From NCBI GenBank assembly GCA_905199285.1, contig CAJKFZ010000056.1, positions 1-13,233 on the forward strand: DNA of 13,233 nt. The letters run 5' to 3'. Below, piece by piece: positions 7,347 to 12,323 of the stretch. This DNA is from an uncultured Ruminococcus sp. (GTDB lineage Bacteria; Bacillota; Clostridia; Oscillospirales; Ruminococcaceae). Numbering within the stretch: the first letter of the stretch is position 1; each line of letters opens with the position of its first letter. Below the pieces are notes generated by a model. That model saw only the letters and a program-made list of their open reading frames with translations, did no database searches and was not told where the DNA came from. A program made the position numbers and the translations under genes.

Positions 7347-7433
7347 TGGTGCCGCTGACCGGACTTGAACCGGTACGGATGTTACTCCGAGGGATTTTAA
7401 GTCCCTTGTGTCTGCCTATTCCACCACAGCGGC
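7347..7433 (-). tRNA. tRNA-Leu (anticodon UAA)
   Basis: An 87-base class II tRNA on the minus strand with encoded CCA (7347-7349). Acceptor arms GCCGCTG (7427-7433) and CAGCGGC (7351-7357) pair fully, with discriminator A. The anticodon stem AGGGA/TCCCT encloses CTTAAAA, giving anticodon TAA. A long variable arm (CGGA/TCCG with a 6-base loop) and a T arm with TTCAAGT are present, as expected for leucine. It is preceded by a consensus promoter and followed within 23 bases by the 79-residue gene. Confidence 0.97.
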
Positions 7434-7450
7434 AGTTATTAACTTTTAAT

Positions 7451-7479
7451 ATTATATCACATTAATATAAAAATGTCAA
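7451..7479 (-). promoter_or_regulatory. Promoter of tRNA-Leu
   Basis: On the minus strand TTGACA (7474-7479) and TATAAT (7451-7456) match the consensus exactly with a 17-base spacer. The tRNA 5' end is about 18 bases downstream. It forms the left half of promoter block 1. Confidence 0.9.
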
Positions 7480-7522
7480 GAATTATTCAGGTATTTTTTC
7501 AAGTTATTTTTAAACTCTGAAA

Positions 7523-7551
7523 TTGACAAGCAAATCAATGCATGATATAAT
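7523..7551 (+). promoter_or_regulatory. Promoter of the toxin mRNA
   Basis: TTGACA (7523-7528) and TATAAT (7546-7551) match consensus with 17 bases between, plus an extended -10 (TGA before TATAAT). The predicted start, near 7558, is at the beginning of the long-range stem. Confidence 0.9.
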
Positions 7552-7619
7552 GTGAAACAGGGTACTGGATAAAACGGTAGGCGGTTCTAATCTTCCCTCG
7601 GGAACGGGGGTGAGCTGAA

Positions 7620-7703
7620 ATGACCATAATGGAATTACTAACATTACTTATGCTTGTAATCTCAGCAATAACAAAAAGAAATAACCGCCCCACTACCACA
7701 TAG
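7620..7703 (+). CDS. Putative type I toxin: 27-residue holin-like membrane peptide
   Basis: ATG is preceded by a strong site, GGGGGTGAG (7606-7614), 5 bases upstream. The 27-residue product has a short polar start with MELL, one hydrophobic segment (residues ~5-17, leucine-rich) and a basic tail KRNNRP before the end. This pattern matches small membrane toxins of Firmicute type I systems (TxpA/BsrG and holin-like toxins), which insert in the cytoplasmic membrane. Expression should be held down by the fold-back of its mRNA and by the antisense RNA from 7765, which covers the last codons and the 3' region. The assignment is from size, layout and context, not sequence identity; a regulatory leader peptide is the main alternative. 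Confidence 0.62.
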   Translation: MTIMELLTLLMLVISAITKRNNRPTTT

Positions 7704-7765
7704 GACGGTTGTTTCAACAATAACTTTCATATGGGGGAGAACCGCTTATCGCAGTACCTTCTTGT
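7668..7765 (-). ncRNA. Putative antisense RNA (antitoxin) to the toxin mRNA
   Basis: Transcribed from the consensus promoter at 7772-7800. It would run about 100 bases leftward to a hairpin at 7683-7690/7703-7710. In the antisense strand this hairpin has 8 pairs (one G-U) and is followed by ATTTCTTTTTG; in the sense strand the same site has a C-A mismatch, so it favours the antisense direction as terminator. It overlaps the toxin's last ~10 codons and 3' region, and begins with the same sequence block as the toxin mRNA. Both ends are estimates. Confidence 0.6.
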
Positions 7766-7771
7766 ATTTAT

Positions 7772-7800
7772 ATTATAACACATAAAATTGTATGTGTCAA
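7772..7800 (-). promoter_or_regulatory. Promoter of the antisense RNA
   Basis: Minus-strand TTGACA (7795-7800) and TATAAT (7772-7777) with a 17-base spacer, an exact consensus match that converges on the toxin promoter. An extended -10 TG is present. Confidence 0.88.
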
Positions 7801-7853
7801 GCGTCAAATTCTATTGTATATCACGTTTTTCAGTTATTTTTTATATCCGGTAA

Positions 7854-7882
7854 TTGACATTAATTAACTGCCATGATATAAT
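7854..7882 (+). promoter_or_regulatory. Promoter of the hydrolase-MurF-Ddl operon
   Basis: TTGACA (7854-7859), 17 bases, TATAAT (7877-7882), with extended -10. The predicted start is near 7889. The leader holds a small hairpin, AGGATA/TATCCT (7895-7900/7903-7908). Confidence 0.88.
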
Positions 7883-7947
7883 AAAATGTATGATAGGATA
7901 AATATCCTGCATATAATATGTTAAATAAAAATATATACATGGAGATA

Positions 7948-8727
7948 ATGAATTTGAACAAAACAGTTAACGATATCAAAATAAATTACGAACAAAAAGG
8001 AAGCGGAAACCTTATCGTTCTGCTTCATGGATGGGGAAGCAATATAAAGCTTTTTGCCAATCTTATCGACCTGCTTTCGCAGAAATATACGGTAGTTGCA
8101 ATGGATATGCCCGGATTCGGTGAAAGTGAAGAACCTCCATCGGCTTGGTGTGTGGACGATTATGTGGATTTCGTGATCGACTTTCTTAAAGATTACGACA
8201 ACAAGGAGATAATGTTCCTCGGTCACTCGTTCGGCGGACGTGTCATCATCAAGCTCAACAGCAGAAAAGACCTGCCTTTTGACATTTCAAAGGTAATTCT
8301 TGTGGACAGCGCAGGAATTCTTCCTCCGAAAAGCAACAAAAAAAGCTGGAGAACTCGCTATTATAAGATGGGAAAAGCGTTCCTTTCAACAAAGCTGGTT
8401 CAGAAAATAGCTCCGGACGCTCTCGAGAATTTCCGCAAAAAAATGGGAAGCGCCGACTATGCCGCAGCTTCTCCGCTTATGAGACAGGTTCTTGTCAAGG
8501 TAGTAAACGAAGATTTAGAGCCGCTTCTCCCGAATATAAAGTGTCCCACTCTTCTTGTCTGGGGAGTGAACGATACGGCAACTCCTCTTTCAGACGGCGA
8601 AAAAATGGAGAAGCTTATCCCCGATGCCGGACTTGTCAAGCTTGAAAATGCCGGACATTATTCGTTCCTCGAACAGCAGTATACCTTCAACCGTGTAATG
8701 TGTTCGTTTATGAAGATTGGAGACTGA
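7948..8727 (+). CDS. Alpha/beta hydrolase
   Basis: A 259-residue cytoplasmic alpha/beta-hydrolase fold protein. Visible motifs are the oxyanion stretch LLHGWGS, the nucleophile elbow GHSFGG (Ser94), the acid in WGVNDTATP (Asp209) and the catalytic histidine in NAGHYSF (His237). No signal peptide. The substrate cannot be read from sequence; the family covers esterases, lipases and C-C hydrolases. Start choice is uncertain: the ATG at 7948 has GGAG 3 bases upstream (short spacing), while in-frame ATGs at 7918 and 7939 have no visible ribosome binding site. Its TGA stop is 3 bases before the MurF-like gene, whose ribosome binding site lies in this gene's last codons, so the two are tightly coupled and it probably serves the same cell-wall process. 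Confidence 0.88.
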   Translation: MNLNKTVNDIKINYEQKGSGNLIVLLHGWGSNIKLFANLIDLLSQKYTVVAMDMPGFGESEEPPSAWCVDDYVDFVIDFLKDYDNKEIMFLGHSFGGRVIIKLNSRKDLPFDISKVILVDSAGILPPKSNKKSWRTRYYKMGKAFLSTKLVQKIAPDALENFRKKMGSADYAAASPLMRQVLVKVVNEDLEPLLPNIKCPTLLVWGVNDTATPLSDGEKMEKLIPDAGLVKLENAGHYSFLEQQYTFNRVMCSFMKIGD

Positions 8728-8730
8728 TTT

Positions 8731-10308
8731 ATGAATATTGCTTTATTCTGCATTTATACGGCGGTTGCTCTTGCCGGAATAATTTTCTTCTCGCTGAGAG
8801 AATTTCATATGCTCCAGCTTAACGGATATAAAACTCCGGAGCATTCCTGGTGGATGAAGAAAAATTACAAAAGATATATCTTCCCTCTCGTCCTTTTCGC
8901 ATTACAGTTCCTTATGCTCATAACAGGAGCGTCTCTTCCGATGCTTATCGGATTTACAGCCTTTAACCTCTGTTTTCCTATTATAAACAAGCCGGGGAAA
9001 AAGTTCAAAAAACCGCTTAAATATACGGCGAGAGTCAAGAGAATGCTCGTAACTTTCTGGATTCTCGAAGCTCTGATTATCGGCGGAAGCTCGTTCATAT
9101 GGCATGGAGAATTCAGTGCGCCGTGGCTTTATATCCTCATCGGCTCCGGACTTTATTTCACTCCGATTCTCGTACCGCTCTCAAATCTTATCAACAAGCC
9201 GATCGAGAAAGCGATACAGAAATGGTACATCAACGACGCAAAGAAAATATTAAGCGAAATGCCCAATCTCCACAAGGTCGGAATCACGGGCAGCTACGGC
9301 AAAACAAGTATGAAATTCTATCTCAGCGAACTTCTCGGCTCGCAGTTTGAAACGCTGAAAACTCCCGAAAGCTTCAATACTCCGATGGGAGTTACAATCA
9401 CGGTAAGACAGCATCTCAAGCCGACTCATGAATATTTCATCTGCGAAATGGGAGCAAGACGTGTTCATGAGATAAAGGAACTCTGCGATATCTCTCATCC
9501 CCACGACGGTATCATCACTTCCGTCGGACCGCAGCATCTTGAAACTTTCAACTCGATTGAAAACGTTGTAAACACTAAATTCGAACTTGCTGACTTCGTT
9601 CAGGCAGCCGGCGGAAAAATCTACCTCAACGGCGACAACGAGCTTATCCGCAAGAAAGCTCCGCAATATAAAAATGCGGTTCTTTACGGACTTCAGGAAG
9701 GAAACGATTACCGTGCCTCCGACATATCAGTTTCCGACAGAGGAACTGAATTCACCGTAACTGCTCCAAACGGCGACAGCCTGCGTTTCACAATGAAGCT
9801 CCTCGGAGAGCATAACGTTCAGAACGTTCTCGGAGCTATCGCATATTGCCACGGACTTGGCATCTCTCTCGAAAAACTCGCTCTTCCCGTCAAGCGAATC
9901 GCTGCTGTTCCGCATAGATTGCAGCTTCTTGACAAGGGCGGTAACCTCACCTATATCGACGACGCTTACAACTCAAATCCCAGCGGATGCCGTGCGGCTC
10001 TGAATGTTCTCGGACTTTTCGATGCCTGCCGTATTCTTGTAACTCCGGGAATGGTCGAGCTTGGCGCAAAACAGGAAGAGCTTAACTACGAATTCGGCAA
10101 GGAAGCGGCAGAAGCCTGCGATTATATCGTTCTCGTAGGCAAAGCTCAGACCGTTCCGATTTATAACGGAATCAAGGACGCAGGCTACAACATGAGCCAG
10201 GTTTACGTTGCAGACGGTCTTAACGAGGCTCTTGCAAAGGTTCAGGAATACAAAACCGACAAAAAGAAAATAGTCCTTCTCGAAAACGATTTACCGGACA
10301 ATTATTAA
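8731..10308 (+). CDS. murF: Membrane-anchored MurF-like Mur ligase
   Basis: A 525-residue ATP-dependent Mur ligase of MurF type. Central domain: ATP loop GITGSYGKTS (184-193), FNTPMGVTITVRQ (215-227), CEMGAR (238-243), GPQHLETF (266-273). C-terminal domain: HNVQNVLGAI (361-370), PHRLQLL, and YIDDAYNSNPSG (408-419), the MurF DDxYNANP signature. Canonical MurF adds D-Ala-D-Ala to UDP-MurNAc-tripeptide. Here, instead of the usual N-terminal UDP-substrate domain, residues 1-~155 form about five hydrophobic segments (~2-22, 50-66, 68-86, 104-121, 132-152). The protein is therefore probably at the membrane and may use an unusual or lipid-linked acceptor; that is inference. Start ATG is 3 bases after the hydrolase stop with GGAG 8 bases upstream. 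The Ddl gene lies 203 bases downstream past a repeat. Confidence 0.85.
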   Translation: MNIALFCIYTAVALAGIIFFSLREFHMLQLNGYKTPEHSWWMKKNYKRYIFPLVLFALQFLMLITGASLPMLIGFTAFNLCFPIINKPGKKFKKPLKYTARVKRMLVTFWILEALIIGGSSFIWHGEFSAPWLYILIGSGLYFTPILVPLSNLINKPIEKAIQKWYINDAKKILSEMPNLHKVGITGSYGKTSMKFYLSELLGSQFETLKTPESFNTPMGVTITVRQHLKPTHEYFICEMGARRVHEIKELCDISHPHDGIITSVGPQHLETFNSIENVVNTKFELADFVQAAGGKIYLNGDNELIRKKAPQYKNAVLYGLQEGNDYRASDISVSDRGTEFTVTAPNGDSLRFTMKLLGEHNVQNVLGAIAYCHGLGISLEKLALPVKRIAAVPHRLQLLDKGGNLTYIDDAYNSNPSGCRAALNVLGLFDACRILVTPGMVELGAKQEELNYEFGKEAAEACDYIVLVGKAQTVPIYNGIKDAGYNMSQVYVADGLNEALAKVQEYKTDKKKIVLLENDLPDNY

Positions 10309-10473
10309 GGGGACTCTATCCCCTTATACCCCTGCCAAAGGGTGAATCCACCCTTTGGAAACCCAGTATTAATTATTCTGATACCCATAAATGAGTATCA
10401 GAATAATTAGGACAATGTCCAATAAAATATATCCGTCCTCTGCAAAGATATAAGAGGACAGAATTCCCTTAAT
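10304..10473 (+). repeat. Hairpin-rich intergenic repeat, copy C
   Basis: A full-length copy between the MurF-like gene and ddl. Stems: 10307-10313/10319-10325 (7 bp); 10335-10344/10349-10358 (10 bp, AATC loop); 10370-10384/10395-10409 (15 bp); 10410-10413/10417-10420 (4 bp); 10435-10441/10453-10459 (7 bp). Ends form a perfect 8-bp inverted repeat, ATTAAGGG (10304-10311) and CCCTTAAT (10466-10473). The MurF-like TAA stop (10306-10308) lies within the left end. The hairpins would lie in the murF-ddl mRNA. No promoter for ddl is clear within it or between it and ddl. Confidence 0.85.
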
Positions 10474-10511
10474 ATCGCACAAAATCAATTGCTATAAAGG
10501 AGACAATTTCA

Positions 10512-11693
10512 ATGAAGATCAATCTTGCAGTACTTTTCGGCGGAAGAAGCGTCGAGCATGAAGTTTCAGTAATTTCGGCTGTTCAGGCTATGGCAAGCAT
10601 GAACAAGGAAAAATATAACATCATCCCCGTTTATATGACCAAGGAAAGCGAATTTTTCACGAGTGAAAAGCTCTTCGATATCAATTCCTACAAGGATATT
10701 CCGGCTCTGCTTAAAGAGTGTACGGAATGCGTTTTCGTAAGAAGCGAGGGCAAGGTTCAGCTTATCCGTCAGAAAATGAAGAAATTCGGTTCTAACCTTA
10801 TCTCGGATGTCGACATCGCATTTCCTATCGTCCACGGTACAAACGTTGAGGACGGCGCTTTACAGGGATATCTCCAGACACTCGACCTTCCATATGTCGG
10901 ATGCGACGTTCTCGCTTCCGCTGTCGGAATGGATAAGTTCGTCATGAAAATACTCCTCAAGGACGCAGGATTCCCCGTTCTTGACTGCTGCCGCTTTTCT
11001 TCTTTTGATCTCGATAAGATTGACAGTCTCGTTGATCAGGTTGAAGCAAAATTCAGCTATCCGGTCATCGTAAAGCCGATAAACCTCGGTTCGAGCGTCG
11101 GAATTTCCAAAGCCTCCGACAGAAACGGTCTTATCAAGTCTATCGAGGAAGCATTCGAGTTCGCTGACAAAATTCTTGTCGAACCAGCCGTCGTTCAGCT
11201 TAAAGAAATAAACTGCTCCGTAGTCGGCGACAGCGAATCCGCAGAAGCTTCAGTTTGTGAAGAACCTGTTCAGCAGGACGAAATTCTCAGCTATAAGGAC
11301 AAATACGTCGGCGGAGGAAAGTCAGGCGGAAGCAAGGGTATGGCTACTCTTAAAAGAAAAATCCCTGCCGAAATTACTCCCGAACAGGAAGAATTCGTCC
11401 GCAAAACAGCAGTGGACGCATTCCGCTATCTCGGCTGCAACGGCGTTACCCGTATCGACTTCATGCTCGATAAGGCAACGGACAAAATTTACATAAATGA
11501 AATAAACACCATCCCCGGTTCTCTTGCATTTTATCTCTGGGAACCAAAGGGAGTTAAATATTCAGAGCTTCTTGAACGTATGATACAGCTTGCTCTGAAA
11601 CGTCACAGACAGGGAGAAAAAATCAACTACACCTTTGAAACAAACATCCTTTCAATGGGAGGAAGCTTCGGTTCAAAGGGCAGCAAGCGGTAA
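10512..11693 (+). CDS. ddl: D-alanine--D-alanine ligase
   Basis: A 393-residue ATP-grasp ligase that joins two D-alanines, the dipeptide used by MurF. Seen: GGRSVEHEVS with E15; HGTNVEDGALQG (108-119); ATP-grasp core VKPINLGSSVG (187-197); tyrosine in LSYKDKY (Y261), expected for D-Ala rather than D-lactate as second substrate; TRIDFML (D316); metal residues in NEINTIPG (E330, N332). Odd features: a Gly/Lys-rich insertion after Y261 (residues ~265-277), GSLAFYLWEPKG (336-347) in place of the usual TSxSxxP-like segment, and a ~30-residue tail ending in SMGGSFGSKGSKR. These make it longer than typical Ddl. ATG has AAGGAGA 8 bases upstream. D-Ala-D-Ser activity cannot be excluded from sequence. 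Confidence 0.9.
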   Translation: MKINLAVLFGGRSVEHEVSVISAVQAMASMNKEKYNIIPVYMTKESEFFTSEKLFDINSYKDIPALLKECTECVFVRSEGKVQLIRQKMKKFGSNLISDVDIAFPIVHGTNVEDGALQGYLQTLDLPYVGCDVLASAVGMDKFVMKILLKDAGFPVLDCCRFSSFDLDKIDSLVDQVEAKFSYPVIVKPINLGSSVGISKASDRNGLIKSIEEAFEFADKILVEPAVVQLKEINCSVVGDSESAEASVCEEPVQQDEILSYKDKYVGGGKSGGSKGMATLKRKIPAEITPEQEEFVRKTAVDAFRYLGCNGVTRIDFMLDKATDKIYINEINTIPGSLAFYLWEPKGVKYSELLERMIQLALKRHRQGEKINYTFETNILSMGGSFGSKGSKR

Positions 11694-11712
11694 TTCCGCA
11701 GCGGAGGTTAAA

Positions 11713-12282
11713 ATGACTGAAAAAGAAAAACAGCAGGCAGGCGAGCTTTATAACGGTAACGACAGCGAGCTTGTTTCCGACCGTATAAACGCAAAAAAAC
11801 TTTGTATGGAATATAACGCTTCGCCTTATAACGACTTCCAGAAAAAAGAACGTCTCCTCGACAGACTCCTCGCTCTCAGAGGCGAAAACACATGGATAGA
11901 AGCAAATTTTTTCTGCGATTACGGCTACAATATCATCATCGGAGATAATTTTTACGCAAACCACAACTGCGTTATCCTCGACTGCGCAGAAGTCGTTTTC
12001 GGAGACAACGTTTTTATCGGCCCAAACTGCGGATTCTATACCGCAGGTCATCCGCTTGATTATGAAACAAGAAATTCCGGTCTTGAATACGCAAAGCCTA
12101 TCAAAATCGGAAGCAACGTCTGGATAGGCGGGAACGTCTGCGTAATGCCCGGCGTTACAATAGGCGACAACGTTGTTATCGGCGGCGGAAGCGTTGTCGT
12201 TCACGATATTCCGTCAGGATTTGTGGCTGTCGGAAATCCATGCAAGCCGATTCGTCCGATTGACGAAAAAGACAAGAAGTAA
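11713..12282 (+). CDS. Sugar O-acetyltransferase (maltose/galactoside acetyltransferase family)
   Basis: A 189-residue left-handed beta-helix acetyltransferase that moves acetyl from acetyl-CoA to a sugar hydroxyl. The N-terminal helical Mac domain (residues ~1-55, with AGELYNGNDSEL) is followed by hexapeptide repeats (~70-165) such as IIIGDNFYANHNC, VFIGPNC, VWIGGNVCVMPGVTIGDNVVIGGGSVV. The catalytic histidine is H113 in TAGHPLD. I chose ATG 11713 because GGAGG (11703-11707) is 5 bases upstream; an in-frame ATG at 11635 lies inside ddl and would add a non-family tail. It follows ddl by 19 bases, in the same operon. The acceptor sugar is unknown; cell-wall sugar acetylation is possible from context only. 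Confidence 0.92.
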   Translation: MTEKEKQQAGELYNGNDSELVSDRINAKKLCMEYNASPYNDFQKKERLLDRLLALRGENTWIEANFFCDYGYNIIIGDNFYANHNCVILDCAEVVFGDNVFIGPNCGFYTAGHPLDYETRNSGLEYAKPIKIGSNVWIGGNVCVMPGVTIGDNVVIGGGSVVVHDIPSGFVAVGNPCKPIRPIDEKDKK

Positions 12283-12323
12283 GAACTTGTTCTCATATAT
12301 TTTACAGACAGGAGGACGCAACG

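Larger units (their letters stand above)
7451..7551. repeat. Divergent promoter block, copy 1
   Basis: A 101-base block bounded by a minus-strand and a plus-strand consensus promoter. It aligns along its length with 7772-7882: ATTATA.CACATAA near the left, TGTCAAG, TTTTTC(A)AGTTATTTTT in the middle, AATTGACA and CATGATATAAT on the right. The two copies have diverged and differ by small gaps. Confidence 0.65.
7558..7765 (+). other. Toxin mRNA with 5'-3' fold-back stem
   Basis: The 5' end and the 3' end of this ~200-base transcript are complementary in three blocks: 7561-7567 with 7752-7758 (7 bp), 7568-7572 with 7746-7750 (5 bp) and 7581-7588 with 7738-7745 (8 bp), interrupted by an 8-base bulge and a single base. 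The 3' side is followed by TTCTTGTATTT, a plausible terminator tail. A small hairpin (7593-7597/7600-7604) lies just before the ribosome binding site. Such end-to-end folding is typical of type I toxin mRNAs, which are translated only after 3' trimming. The ends are estimates from the promoter and stem. Confidence 0.65.
7772..7882. repeat. Divergent promoter block, copy 2
   Basis: A 111-base counterpart of 7451-7551. Its left promoter now faces the antisense RNA and its right promoter faces the hydrolase operon. Shared words with copy 1 lie in the same order throughout the block, so shared ancestry is more likely than chance similarity of promoter boxes alone. Confidence 0.65.

Noticed and set aside
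7347..7433. Integration site of a mobile element at tRNA-Leu
   Set aside because: No integrase gene and no direct repeat of the tRNA 3' end were seen in the window.
7535..7720. 61-codon minus-strand frame across the toxin cassette
   Set aside because: It overlaps the toxin gene, promoters and RNA structures and lacks a ribosome binding site; the RNA reading explains the region better.
11635..11712. Start of the acetyltransferase inside ddl
   Set aside because: The extra 26 residues overlap ddl in another frame; GGAGG is placed for the ATG at 11713, which gives the normal family N-terminus.
12283..12323. Terminator before the LysR gene
   Set aside because: Only a 5-bp AGAAC/GTTCT palindrome with a 2-base loop and no proper T run; too weak.
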